Below, in pieces: positions 25,407 to 34,079 of a stretch of 64,000 bases of DNA. Source of the DNA: CAWJMD01 sp963700925 (GTDB lineage Bacteria; Actinomycetota; Actinomycetes; Actinomycetales; CAWJMD01). The position numbers and the translations under genes were made by a program. The first letter of the stretch is position 1. Every line of letters begins with the position of its first letter. Below the pieces are notes generated by a model, which saw only the letters and a program-made list of their open reading frames with translations, did no database searches and was not told the DNA's origin. The DNA is taken from contig OY969553.1 of the NCBI GenBank assembly GCA_963700925.1, positions 2,480,001-2,544,000 on the forward strand, in the 5' to 3' direction.

Positions 25407-25413
25407 CCAAGCC

Positions 25414-25444
25414 TTACGCTGTGGCCGTCCACTCCTCAGACGTC
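25414..25444 (+). promoter_or_regulatory. Candidate promoter and operator of the gntR gene
   Basis: A -10-like TACGCT (25414-25419) precedes TCCTCAGACGTC (25433-25444), the same 12 bases found at the operon promoter (19560-19571). The site lies between the permease stop and the chosen regulator start, so the regulator probably also has its own, self-controlled promoter. Confidence 0.4.
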
Positions 25445-25456
25445 GAACGGGGTCAC

Positions 25457-26275
25457 ATGACGACTCGTCGATCCCTGGCCGAGGACCTGGCCGACGAGCT
25501 CGTCAACGACATCATCGCCGGCCGGTACCAGCCCAACTCACCGCTGCCGAGCGAGACCGAGCTCGCCGCCCAGACGGGCGTGAGTCGGCTGACCGTGCGC
25601 GAGGCGGTCAAGGCCCTGTCGGCGAGGGACGTGGTCCGCGTCGAGCACGGGCGCGGAACCTTCGTGAACCCTGCCGACCACTGGTCGGTGCTCGACCCGG
25701 TGCTGCTGATCGCCCGATCAGCCCAGGAGGCCGACAAGCTGGCCCTGCCGCGCAAGCTCATCGAGGCGAGGAGGGTGGTCGAGGTCGCTGTCGCGGAGCT
25801 GGCGGCCGAGCGCCGGACCACCGCCGACCTGGAGGACATGGAGGCGTCGCTCGGGCAGATGCGCGCGGCGGCGGCGTCGAGCGACGTGTCCGCCTTCGTC
25901 GCCGCAGACATCGCCTTCCACCAGCACGTGATGGACGCGGCGGGCAACAGCTTCATCACCTCGCTGTTCGACCCGCTCTCACGGATCCTGCAGCTGACCA
26001 GGCACCAGACCTCCGCGCACGCCCCCGTCCGAGAACACGCCATCGAGCACCACCAGCGGATCCTCGACGCCGTCCGCAAGGGCACGCCGACCAAGGCCGG
26101 ACGGGCGATGCGCGACCACATGAACCAGACCGAGCACGACATGGACACGTACGTGCGTGACCCTGGCGCGGCGATCCTGGCCATCCGGGCCGGCGACCCC
26201 CCTGCGTCCAGAACCCGAGGCACCCGCCGGAGCGCCACCCGGCCCCGGCCCGTCACCAACCCGAAGGACACCTGA
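25457..26275 (+). CDS. FadR-family GntR regulator of the acid-sugar cluster
   Basis: A 272-residue regulator with an N-terminal winged helix (LPSETELAAQTGVSRLTVREAVKAL, about residues 29-53, including the VSRLTVREA recognition helix) and a C-terminal FCD ligand domain with the usual metal-binding His pattern (FHQHVMDAAGN). It sits inside the operon it most likely controls; its ligand is probably the imported acid sugar or an intermediate. An in-frame ATG at 25403 overlapping the permease stop is possible, but the candidate operator at 25433-25444 would then be coding, so ATG 25457 is preferred. The C-terminal 30 residues are basic and low complexity. Confidence 0.85.
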   Translation: MTTRRSLAEDLADELVNDIIAGRYQPNSPLPSETELAAQTGVSRLTVREAVKALSARDVVRVEHGRGTFVNPADHWSVLDPVLLIARSAQEADKLALPRKLIEARRVVEVAVAELAAERRTTADLEDMEASLGQMRAAAASSDVSAFVAADIAFHQHVMDAAGNSFITSLFDPLSRILQLTRHQTSAHAPVREHAIEHHQRILDAVRKGTPTKAGRAMRDHMNQTEHDMDTYVRDPGAAILAIRAGDPPASRTRGTRRSATRPRPVTNPKDT

Positions 26276-27168
26276 TGAAGATCGTCGTCACCGGAGCACA
26301 CGGCAAGGTCGGCCGCGCCACGACCCAGGCTCTGCTCGACGCGGGCCACGACGTGCTCGCCGTCGACCTCAGCCGACCGAGCTTCGAGCGCGCGGAGGAG
26401 GGTGCGGCGCGCTACCAGCAGGCCGACCTGACGGACGCCGGCGAGGCGTTCGCCGTCGTCCGTGGCTCCGACGTGGTCGTGCACTGCGCCGCGATCCCGG
26501 AGCCGACCCAGAACCCCCCGCACGTGGTCTTCCGCACGAACTTGATGTCCACGTTCAACGTGCTCGAGGCAGCGGTGCGGTTCGGCGTCAAGCGGTTCGT
26601 GAACATCTCGAGCGAGACGGTTCCCGGCTTCTTCTTCCCCGAGCGCGACTTCCTCCCCGACTACGCACCCGTCGACGAGCTCCACCCGATCCATCCGCAG
26701 GACCCGTACGCGCTGTCCAAGCACTTCGGTGAACAACTGATGGACGCGGCCGTGGCCCGGTCAGATATCCGCTGTATCTCGTTGCGCCCCAGCTGGGTTC
26801 AGCACGAGGGCAACTACGAGCAGAACCTTGGGCCGCAGGTGCGTGACGCTGCGGTGCTCAGTCCGAACCTCTGGAGCTACATCGACGTGCACGACCTGGC
26901 CGACGCCATTGTGCTGGCGTCCGAGTCCGACCTCCCAGGCCACGAGGTGTTCTACATCGCCTCACCCGACAACGTCGGGGGCCGCAACTTCGCGCAGGTC
27001 CTCGCCGAGTACTACGGCGACAAGATCGAGCTGCGCGCCACTGACCGCGAGGACGCGTCCGGGATCTCCTCACGCAAGGCCCAAGAGAAGCTGGGCTGGT
27101 CGCCGAAGCGCTCGTGGCGCGACTACCTGGACTCCGACGGACGGGAGCTCGCGCGCGACCGCACGTAG
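26275..27168 (+). CDS. NAD(P)-dependent epimerase/dehydrogenase of the SDR superfamily
   Basis: A 297-residue extended short-chain dehydrogenase. The Rossmann glycine motif is TGAHGKVG (residues 6-13), the catalytic tyrosine-lysine pair is YALSK, and an active-site Ser is in NISSET. In other acid-sugar clusters a close relative (DenD type) oxidizes the C2 hydroxyl of erythronate-like substrates before phosphorylation by the DUF1537 kinase; the same role is likely but not proven here. The ATG shares one base with the gntR stop. Its 3' end overlaps the convergent dehydrogenase gene by 46 bp. Confidence 0.85.
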   Translation: MKIVVTGAHGKVGRATTQALLDAGHDVLAVDLSRPSFERAEEGAARYQQADLTDAGEAFAVVRGSDVVVHCAAIPEPTQNPPHVVFRTNLMSTFNVLEAAVRFGVKRFVNISSETVPGFFFPERDFLPDYAPVDELHPIHPQDPYALSKHFGEQLMDAAVARSDIRCISLRPSWVQHEGNYEQNLGPQVRDAAVLSPNLWSYIDVHDLADAIVLASESDLPGHEVFYIASPDNVGGRNFAQVLAEYYGDKIELRATDREDASGISSRKAQEKLGWSPKRSWRDYLDSDGRELARDRT

Positions 27169-28016
27169 GCGAACAGCTCGGCGTCGTCGGAGGTCGACAG
27201 CCCGGCCTCGGCGGCGTCGGCGAAGAGCTGTGCGGCCGCCGCGGAGAGGGGTGTCGGCAGACCGGACTCCCGCGCTTCGTCGAGAACAAGGTGAAGGTCC
27301 TTGACGAACAACGAGATCGCGCTGCGGACCCGTCCGTCGGCGCCCTGGACCATCCGGGCGCCCCGGTCGTCGAGCATGAAGGACGCGGCCGCACCCCGTC
27401 GCACCGTGTTCCATGCCAGTTCCGGGTCGATCCCCAGCGACTCGGCCAGCGCGAGGGCCTCGGCCGCCGCGGCGATGTGCACGCCGCAGAGCACCTGGTT
27501 CACCATCTTCATCGCCTGACCCTGGCCGGGCTGGTCCCCGACCTCGACGACCTCGCCGAGCGCGGCCAGCAGCGCACGGTCCGCCTCGTCGCCGCCCCTT
27601 GCGTCGTCCAGCCCCGCCGCCATCACCAGCAGCGTCCCCTCGCGAGCGCGTGCCACCCCGCCGCTCACCGGAGCGTCGATGACACGCACCTGCTGTGGCA
27701 GGCGAGCAGGCAGGCCTCGCACCCAGGCCGGGCCGAGGGTGCTGAGCAGGATCACGCGACTGCCAGGGCGCAGCGCGGAGGCGGCGCCGTCGGGGCCGAA
27801 CATGGCCGACTCCGCCTGTGGGGGTGAGGCGACCATCACGACCAGCACGTCGCAGTGAGCCGCGGCCTCGGCGGGGCTGCCGGCGGGCTCGACGCCGCCG
27901 GCCAGCTCGGCTCGTCCGGGCGTGGGGTCGTAGGCGCTGACGCGGTGACCGGCCTGCGTGAGTCGGTGCGCCATGGGGATGCCCATGGCGCCCAGCCCCA
28001 ACCATCCGATGTCCAA
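27123..28016 (-). CDS. 3-hydroxyisobutyrate dehydrogenase-like oxidoreductase
   Basis: A 297-residue beta-hydroxyacid dehydrogenase. The N-terminal NAD motif GWLGLGAMGIPMA (about 4-16), the substrate motif DAPVSGG, and the catalytic lysine in KMVNQ are all conserved. LtnD-type enzymes of this family oxidize threonate in DUF1537 pathways, and the gene lies at the end of such a cluster on the opposite strand, so that role is plausible. TTG at 28016 was taken as start because it gives the family N-terminus, but no good ribosome site precedes it. Its 3' end overlaps the convergent epimerase gene by 46 bp. Confidence 0.8.
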   Translation of the reverse strand: MDIGWLGLGAMGIPMAHRLTQAGHRVSAYDPTPGRAELAGGVEPAGSPAEAAAHCDVLVVMVASPPQAESAMFGPDGAASALRPGSRVILLSTLGPAWVRGLPARLPQQVRVIDAPVSGGVARAREGTLLVMAAGLDDARGGDEADRALLAALGEVVEVGDQPGQGQAMKMVNQVLCGVHIAAAAEALALAESLGIDPELAWNTVRRGAAASFMLDDRGARMVQGADGRVRSAISLFVKDLHLVLDEARESGLPTPLSAAAAQLFADAAEAGLSTSDDAELFAYVRSRASSRPSESR

Positions 28017-28081
28017 GGCGTGGAAGTTACCACCCGGCAGGTAGCCTGCCCCGCACCGACTTCGTCCTACGAGGAGGGCTC

Positions 28082-29713
28082 GTGTCGCAGCCACCCGAGG
28101 CGTCGCCCTCGCCGCCCGCCCACCCGGCGGTGGAAGCCTCCGCCGACCCGGCGGTGGACGCCGTCAAAGCCGGGTACGCCACGGACGGACCTGCACTGGA
28201 GCTCGGCGCGCTCGTCGTCGACGGTCGAGGTGTGCCCGATGCGGGTGTCCGCATCCCGCTGTCGGTGCTGAACCGGCACGGTCTCGTCGCCGGGGCCACC
28301 GGCACCGGCAAGACCAAGACGCTCCAGCTGATGGCCGAGCAGCTCTCGGCGCACGGCGTGCCGGTCTTCGTGGCGGACGTGAAGGGCGACCTGTCAGGTC
28401 TGGCGGCGCCGGGGGAGGCCAACGAGAAGGTCACCGCGCGGGCTGCCGACGTCGGGCAGCAGTGGACCCCGACCGGCGCGCCGACCGAGTTCTTCGCGTT
28501 GGGGGGCAAGGGGACCGGGATTCCGGTACGAGCCACGGTGACGTCGTTCGGACCCATTCTGCTGTCGAAGGTTCTCGGGCTCGGCGAGGTGCAGTCGTCG
28601 TCGCTGGGGCTGGTCTTCCACTTCGCCGACAAGGCCGGGCTTCCGCTGCTCGACCTGAAGGACCTGCGCGCGGTCATCCAGTACCTGACGTCCGACGAGG
28701 GCAAGGGCGACCTCGAGGGACTGGGCGGTCTCAGCCGGTCCACCGCGGGGGTCATCCTGAGGGAGCTGATCGCCTTCTCCGACGCGGGGGCCGACACGTT
28801 CTTCGGTGAGCCCGAACTCGACACCGCCGACCTGATCCGCACGACGGACGACGGCAAGGGAGTCATCGGCTGCCTCGAGCTGCCGGCCGTGCAGGGCCAG
28901 CCCGTCCTGTTCTCGACGTTCCTGATGTGGCTGCTCGCCGACCTCTTCGAGTCACTGCCCGAGATCGGCGACGTCGACAAGCCCAAGCTGGTCTTCTTCT
29001 TCGACGAGGCGCACCTGCTGTTCAACGACGCGAGCGACGACTTCCTCGACCAGGTCGCCCAGACCGTGCGGCTGATCCGCTCGAAGGGAGTCGGCGTCTT
29101 CTTCGTTACCCAGTCGCCGACCGACGTGCCGCGAGATGTGCTGGCGCAGCTAGGATCTCGCGTGCAGCACGCCCTGCGTGCCTTCACGCCCGAGGACGCC
29201 AAGGCGTTGAAGGCCACCGCGTCCACCTACCCGACGTCGGCGTACGACCTCGAGGAGGTGCTGACTTCCCTCGGAACCGGTGAGGCGGTCGTGACCGTGC
29301 TGTCGGAGCGAGGCGCGCCGACACCGGTGGCGTGGACGCGACTGCGCGCACCGCAGTCGCTGATGGCGCCGGCGCCGGCCGAGCAGGTGGCGGCCATCGT
29401 CCAGGCGTCCCCGTTGCAGGCCGAGTACGGCCAGGCCGTCGACCGCGAGAGCGCCTACGAGCGGCTGGCGGCGAAGCTGGCGAAGGCACCGACGGCCGAG
29501 ACCGTGGAGCCCGGGCCTCCAGACAAGCCCGGAGCGCCCGACGAGCCCCGAGCGTCCGACAAGCCGAGCCCACGCCGACGCGAGCGCGCGGAGCCGTCCA
29601 CCGCGGAGAAGGTCTTGGAGTCGTCGGCCTTCAAGAGCTTCACGCGCTCGGCCGCGACCGTGATCGGTCGAGAGATCATGCGGTCGGTCTTCGGCGTGCG
29701 CAGGCGGCGCTGA
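28082..29713 (+). CDS. HerA-like ATPase of the DUF853 family
   Basis: A 543-residue FtsK/HerA-superfamily ATPase. Walker A is GATGTGKT (residues 71-78), Walker B is KLVFFFDEAHL (about 301-311), and the motif VFFVTQSP follows as sensor. The family is widespread and often called DUF853 or YjgR-like; it is thought to be a hexameric DNA or protein translocase, but its role is not established. The C-terminal 80 residues form a charged Pro-rich linker and a short conserved tail. The GTG start follows GAGGAGG. It is divergent from the dehydrogenase gene and convergent with the iclR gene. Confidence 0.87.
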   Translation: MSQPPEASPSPPAHPAVEASADPAVDAVKAGYATDGPALELGALVVDGRGVPDAGVRIPLSVLNRHGLVAGATGTGKTKTLQLMAEQLSAHGVPVFVADVKGDLSGLAAPGEANEKVTARAADVGQQWTPTGAPTEFFALGGKGTGIPVRATVTSFGPILLSKVLGLGEVQSSSLGLVFHFADKAGLPLLDLKDLRAVIQYLTSDEGKGDLEGLGGLSRSTAGVILRELIAFSDAGADTFFGEPELDTADLIRTTDDGKGVIGCLELPAVQGQPVLFSTFLMWLLADLFESLPEIGDVDKPKLVFFFDEAHLLFNDASDDFLDQVAQTVRLIRSKGVGVFFVTQSPTDVPRDVLAQLGSRVQHALRAFTPEDAKALKATASTYPTSAYDLEEVLTSLGTGEAVVTVLSERGAPTPVAWTRLRAPQSLMAPAPAEQVAAIVQASPLQAEYGQAVDRESAYERLAAKLAKAPTAETVEPGPPDKPGAPDEPRASDKPSPRRRERAEPSTAEKVLESSAFKSFTRSAATVIGREIMRSVFGVRRRR

Positions 29714-29749
29714 ACGCCGTTGCGTGACAGCGCGGTACATCTGGTTCCT

Positions 29750-30553
29750 CTAAGAGACCGGATGCTCCGCGACGCTCACGGGCCGGAACCCCATCGCCTG
29801 GGAGATGGCCGACGCGGTGGCGCGCACGACGTTGCCCAGCTCGCGAACCCGCGGCGGTGGGGTGTGCGAGGCGAGGCTGGACACCGATACGGCGCCGCAG
29901 ACGGAACCCTGGTGGTCGAAGACCGCGGCGCCGACGCACCGCACATCAGGCTCGTTCTCACGGTCGTCGATGGCGTATCCGCGACGGCGGATGGCGGCGA
30001 GCTCGGCGCGGAAGGCATCCGGGTCGACGATGGTCTTCGCAGTGACGGGTCTCAGGCCCGCGGCGATGGCGGCCTCGGCGAGGTCAGGGGGAGCTGACGC
30101 GAGGATCGCCTTGCCGACAGCCGTGCAGTAGAGGGGGAGGCGGTGACCGATGCGGGAGGCCATCCGCACGACCGCGGTGTTCTCACGCTTGTCGATGTAG
30201 ACGACGTTCAGCCCGTCCCGCACGACGAGGTGGCAGGTGACTCCCGTGCTCTCCTGCAGCTTGACCAGGTGAGGAGCCGCCACCGTGTGCAGGTCGAGAC
30301 CCTCGAGGTAGTCCTGACCGAGTCGCAGGGTTCCGGGGCCGAGGGAGAACCGGCCGGTGAACGGTTCGCGCTGCAGGAGATCGGCTTCCAGCAGCGGCGC
30401 GCAGAGGCGCAGCACGGTGCTCTTGTCGTGGCCGAGGGCTGCTGCGAGCTCGCTCAGGCTGCACCCTCGGTCGGTGCGCGCCCTGGCTGCGACCTGCTCG
30501 AGGACGGCGAGGGCCTTGCGCACGGACCCTGCGGAGTTGCGCGGCTGGGTCAT
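29750..30553 (-). CDS. IclR-family transcriptional regulator of the hexosaminidase operon
   Basis: A 267-residue regulator with an N-terminal winged helix (SLSELAAALGHDKSTVLRL, about 33-51) and a C-terminal IclR effector domain. The conserved GHRLPLYCTAVGKAILA segment, the DDRENEPDVRCVGAAVFD stretch and the GAVSVSS end are all present. The ATG overlaps the stop of the GH20 hexosaminidase gene (ATGA), so it is the last gene of the importer-hexosaminidase operon and probably regulates it in response to an amino sugar. The binding site is unknown; see the palindrome at 35479. Confidence 0.87.
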   Translation of the reverse strand: MTQPRNSAGSVRKALAVLEQVAARARTDRGCSLSELAAALGHDKSTVLRLCAPLLEADLLQREPFTGRFSLGPGTLRLGQDYLEGLDLHTVAAPHLVKLQESTGVTCHLVVRDGLNVVYIDKRENTAVVRMASRIGHRLPLYCTAVGKAILASAPPDLAEAAIAAGLRPVTAKTIVDPDAFRAELAAIRRRGYAIDDRENEPDVRCVGAAVFDHQGSVCGAVSVSSLASHTPPPRVRELGNVVRATASAISQAMGFRPVSVAEHPVS

Positions 30554-32283
30554 CCGTTGGCTCCCTCCTCGTCCTCGGCAGGGTTCTCGGCAGCGCCATC
30601 GTCCTCGTGCCAGCCACCCATGCCGGCCCAGCCCCCGGCCGCCCACTCGGCGTCGAAGTCGCGCGGCCACCCAGGCACACCGGGTCGGCGCTGCCAGGGG
30701 AGAGGGCCGGCCAGTGGCCGGTACTCGACACCCGCCGCATCCAGACGTGGCAGGTGGTGCTCGGTGAGGCGGCGGTGGAAGTCGGACGCGTCACGCTGTG
30801 CGGGGTCGCTCCACACCACTTCAGCGAAGGCGGCCAGCCGGGGGAACGCCGCGAAGTCCACACGGCGTCCGGAGTCGAGGTGCTCGGTCCACACGGCGGC
30901 CTGCGCACCGAGCAGATTCCCACCAGAACGTCCAGCGTTATCCAGCGCCTCGCGGACGGGTGGCGGCTTGGGGTCGAAGCCGTAGACGTCGTCCACGGTG
31001 CGCACGAATCCGACCGGGACGGGCTCGTCGGGTCGGTCACCGGCGCGGTGGTCGAGGTAGACGAACTGCTCCGGTGCCAGCACCACGTCCCAACCGCCGC
31101 GCAGTGCCTGGGCGCCCTGGGCCACGCCGCGCCATGAGCACACCACCACGTCCTTCGGCAGGCTCGGGTTGAGCGCCTCGTCCCACACCACCGCGCGTCG
31201 CCCTCGGGCGGAGACGTGGGCCGCCAGCTCGGCCACGAACCAGCCGTGCAGGCCGTCGACGTCGTCCAGCCCGAGATCCGTGGCCTGCTGGACGAGTTCG
31301 TCGTCGCTGCGCCACGACGTTGTCGGGACCTCGTCCCCACCAATGCCGATGACCGGGGAGTCGAACACGTCGATCACCTCGTCGAGGATCCCGCGGTAGA
31401 AGTCCAGCGTGGCCTCGGTCGGACGGAGGACGTTGTCGCTGATCCCCCACTCCGTGCGCACACCGACGTCGCGGCCGAGCATGCCGAGCTCGGGATACGC
31501 GGCGATCGCTGCCTGGGAGTGGCCGGGTATGTCGATCTCGGGGACGACGACGACACCTCGCTGTGCGGCATACGCCACGATCTCGCGCAGGTCCTCCTGC
31601 GTGTAGAAGCCCCCGTGCGGGATGCCGTCCGTCCGACCCTCCCGCCAGGTGCCGATGCCCGAGCCCTCGCGCCAGGCCCCGACCTCGGTCAGCTTCGGAT
31701 GGCGGGGGACCTCGAACCGCCAGCCCTGGTCGTCGGTCAGGTGCAGCTGGAGGGTGTTCAGCTTGTGGGCGGCGACGAGGTCGACGATGCGCAGGACGCC
31801 GTCCTTGGGCATGAAGTGACGTGCCACGTCCAGCAGCATCCCGCGCCAGGCGCAGCGAGGGGCGTCGCTGACGATCACGCCGGGCACCCGCACGGCACCG
31901 CGGCCCGCACGCCGGTAGGCCGGCGGACCGAGCAGCTGCCTCAGCGTCTGCGCCGCGGCGTGGGCTCCAGCCGCGTCCGGCGCTCGGACGTCGACGACAC
32001 CGTCATCGACCGTCAGGACGTACCCCCCGGCGGCGACGTCGGGGTCGAGGCGGAAGATCGTCCGAGCTCGACCGTCGTCCGGGGCACCCGAATCCGTTGT
32101 CGCACTGAGGTTCCACGTCACACCGAAGGCCTGTTCGCAGGTGCTCCGCCACCAGCGCGCCGCCTCGCGCAGAGCAGGGTCGGCGCGGACGAGAGCGCCG
32201 TCCGGTAGGTCGACGTGGCCCGGGCGAGGCTCCGCCTGACGGGGGACGGGCAGCAAGCCCGTGACGGGGTGTACGCCGGTCAT
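30550..32283 (-). CDS. Beta-N-acetylhexosaminidase, glycoside hydrolase family 20
   Basis: A 577-residue enzyme. The GH20b N-terminal domain (to about residue 150) is followed by the catalytic barrel, with LQLHLTDDQGWR, the conserved VPEIDIPGHS and the catalytic pair Asp317-Glu318 in GIGGDEV. It removes terminal GlcNAc or GalNAc, using the substrate acetamido group as nucleophile. No signal peptide is present, so it should work in the cytoplasm on imported chitobiose-like sugars, consistent with the ABC importer genes just upstream. The start was set at the ATG overlapping the permease stop (ATGA). The C-terminal 25 residues are acidic and low complexity. Confidence 0.9.
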   Translation of the reverse strand: MTGVHPVTGLLPVPRQAEPRPGHVDLPDGALVRADPALREAARWWRSTCEQAFGVTWNLSATTDSGAPDDGRARTIFRLDPDVAAGGYVLTVDDGVVDVRAPDAAGAHAAAQTLRQLLGPPAYRRAGRGAVRVPGVIVSDAPRCAWRGMLLDVARHFMPKDGVLRIVDLVAAHKLNTLQLHLTDDQGWRFEVPRHPKLTEVGAWREGSGIGTWREGRTDGIPHGGFYTQEDLREIVAYAAQRGVVVVPEIDIPGHSQAAIAAYPELGMLGRDVGVRTEWGISDNVLRPTEATLDFYRGILDEVIDVFDSPVIGIGGDEVPTTSWRSDDELVQQATDLGLDDVDGLHGWFVAELAAHVSARGRRAVVWDEALNPSLPKDVVVCSWRGVAQGAQALRGGWDVVLAPEQFVYLDHRAGDRPDEPVPVGFVRTVDDVYGFDPKPPPVREALDNAGRSGGNLLGAQAAVWTEHLDSGRRVDFAAFPRLAAFAEVVWSDPAQRDASDFHRRLTEHHLPRLDAAGVEYRPLAGPLPWQRRPGVPGWPRDFDAEWAAGGWAGMGGWHEDDGAAENPAEDEEGANG

Positions 32284-33119
32284 CCCTTCACCGCCCCGGC
32301 CAGCCCGGAGACCAGGTGGCGTTGGACGGCGAGGAAGAAGACCAGGACCGGGATGGTCATGATCGCCGAGCCGGCCATGATGCCGCCCCAGTCGTTCTGG
32401 TCGGGCTTGAAGAACCCGAGGATCGCGATGGGCAGCGTCTGGTTCTCCTGGGCGGAGATGATGAAGGTCTTCGCGAACAGGAAGTCGTTCCAGGTGGAGA
32501 TGAACGAGAACACCGAACACGCGACGACGCCGGGCGCCACCAGCGGGAAGAGCACCGAGCGAACGAACCGCCAGCTGCTCGCGCCGTCGATCCGCGCCGC
32601 CTCCTCGACCTCGTCGGGGACTGCCGCGACGAACCCGCGAAGCATCCACACCGCGAAGGGAATCGAGAACGCGACGTGCACGAGGACCAGTGAGCCGAGG
32701 TGGTTAAGGCCGAGCTGCGGGACGACCCCGCCGACGTTCCTGAAGAGGAAGAACAGGGGGATCGCGAGCCCCTCGATCGGCACCATCTGCGCCACGAGCA
32801 CCGTCAGCAGGACGGTCGTGCGCAGCCTGAAGCGGTAGCGGGTGAGTGCGACCGCCGCCAGGAACGCGCACGCCGTCGACGCGGCCACCACCAGGACCGC
32901 CACCACCACGGAGTTGAGGAAGTACCGGGCGAACGAGTCGACGGTCAGCACGCGCACGAAGGCGTCGAGGGTCGGGGCGGTCGTGATCACCGACGCGTCA
33001 CCGGAGTTCAGCGCGGCCGTCGGCTTGAGAGCCGACAGGACCATCCAGTAGAGGGGAAACGCGACGACCGCGGCCACGGCCAGAGCGAAGAGGTCCGGTC
33101 CGATGGAGCGCCGGCTCAC
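32280..33119 (-). CDS. Carbohydrate ABC importer permease (MalG/NgcG type)
   Basis: A 279-residue inner-membrane protein with six predicted helices and the EAA loop EEAARIDGASSWRFVRSVLFP for contact with the ATPase. It pairs with the upstream permease. GTG at 33119 lies inside the stop of that gene. As in many actinobacterial CUT1 importers, no ATPase gene is nearby, so a shared MsiK-type ATPase elsewhere probably serves it. Confidence 0.9.
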   Translation of the reverse strand: MSRRSIGPDLFALAVAAVVAFPLYWMVLSALKPTAALNSGDASVITTAPTLDAFVRVLTVDSFARYFLNSVVVAVLVVAASTACAFLAAVALTRYRFRLRTTVLLTVLVAQMVPIEGLAIPLFFLFRNVGGVVPQLGLNHLGSLVLVHVAFSIPFAVWMLRGFVAAVPDEVEEAARIDGASSWRFVRSVLFPLVAPGVVACSVFSFISTWNDFLFAKTFIISAQENQTLPIAILGFFKPDQNDWGGIMAGSAIMTIPVLVFFLAVQRHLVSGLAGAVKG

Positions 33120-34078
33120 AGGGCCTCCCCCGTCCGGCGCAAGGCGCGCAGGTAGACGACCGTGATCGCCATCAGAAGCAGCGTCATGATCACGCCGATG
33201 GCCGCGCCCTGGCCGTAGCGGTTCGACGCGAACGCCTCCTGGTAGCTGTAGACGTTGAGCGTCAGGTTCTGTCCGCCGATGCCGCCGCCCCCCGTCATCA
33301 CGTAGATCTGGGTGAAGACCTTGACGTCCCAGATGATCGACTGGATGGTCACGATGATGAGAACCGGCCGCAGCAGCGGAACCATGATCGACCTGGCGAT
33401 GCGGGCTGTCGATGCTCCGTCCAGGCGCGCTGCCTCGATCAGCTCGTGCGGGATGGAGAGCAGGCCGGCGTACACCGTCACCATCACGAAAGGGAAGGAG
33501 CACCAGACCACTTCGGCGCCCACCAGCACGAAGGCGGAGTACCGGTCGTAGGTCCACGAGTGGCCGGTGAAGGACTCCAGGCCCAGCCTGGCGAGCGTGG
33601 CGTTCACGAGACCGAGCGTGGGGTCGAAGAGGAACAGCCACACCGCCGAGCCCGTCACTGCCGGTGTGGCCCACGCGCCGAGGGACGCGATGAACAGCGT
33701 CTTGCGGACCCAGGGGCGCACCCTCGTGGCCAGCACGGCCAGCATGCAGCCGGCCGCAAGGGTGGCGACGACGCACCCGGCGGCGAAACCCGCCGTGTTC
33801 AGCAGCACACGCCAGAACTGCGCCGACCCGAGCAGCCTCGTGTAGTTGTCGGCGCCGATGAAGTTCAGTGGGGCGCCGCCGGTGATCTGTTCCTGGCCGT
33901 AGTTGAAGAACGACACCAGCACCAGCTGGTACAGCGGGTAGGCCAGCAGAGCGAGCAGCACCACCGCCGCTGGTGCCAGGAAGTACCAAGGCTCGACCCG
34001 GCGCGAGCCGAGTCGCGCACGCCTCGGCGCCGTGACGGGAAGAGCCCTCGCGCCGGGGCGCTGGACGGTCACTGACAC
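33116..34078 (-). CDS. Carbohydrate ABC importer permease (MalF/NgcF type)
   Basis: A 320-residue inner-membrane protein with six helices after a basic N-terminus, and the EAA loop IEAARLDGASTARIARSIMVP near residues 210-230. It forms the translocation pore with the second permease. The GTG start lies one base after the stop of the binding-protein gene and the end overlaps the next permease by 4 nt. Confidence 0.9.
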   Translation of the reverse strand: MSVTVQRPGARALPVTAPRRARLGSRRVEPWYFLAPAAVVLLALLAYPLYQLVLVSFFNYGQEQITGGAPLNFIGADNYTRLLGSAQFWRVLLNTAGFAAGCVVATLAAGCMLAVLATRVRPWVRKTLFIASLGAWATPAVTGSAVWLFLFDPTLGLVNATLARLGLESFTGHSWTYDRYSAFVLVGAEVVWCSFPFVMVTVYAGLLSIPHELIEAARLDGASTARIARSIMVPLLRPVLIIVTIQSIIWDVKVFTQIYVMTGGGGIGGQNLTLNVYSYQEAFASNRYGQGAAIGVIMTLLLMAITVVYLRALRRTGEAL

Positions 34079-34079
34079 G

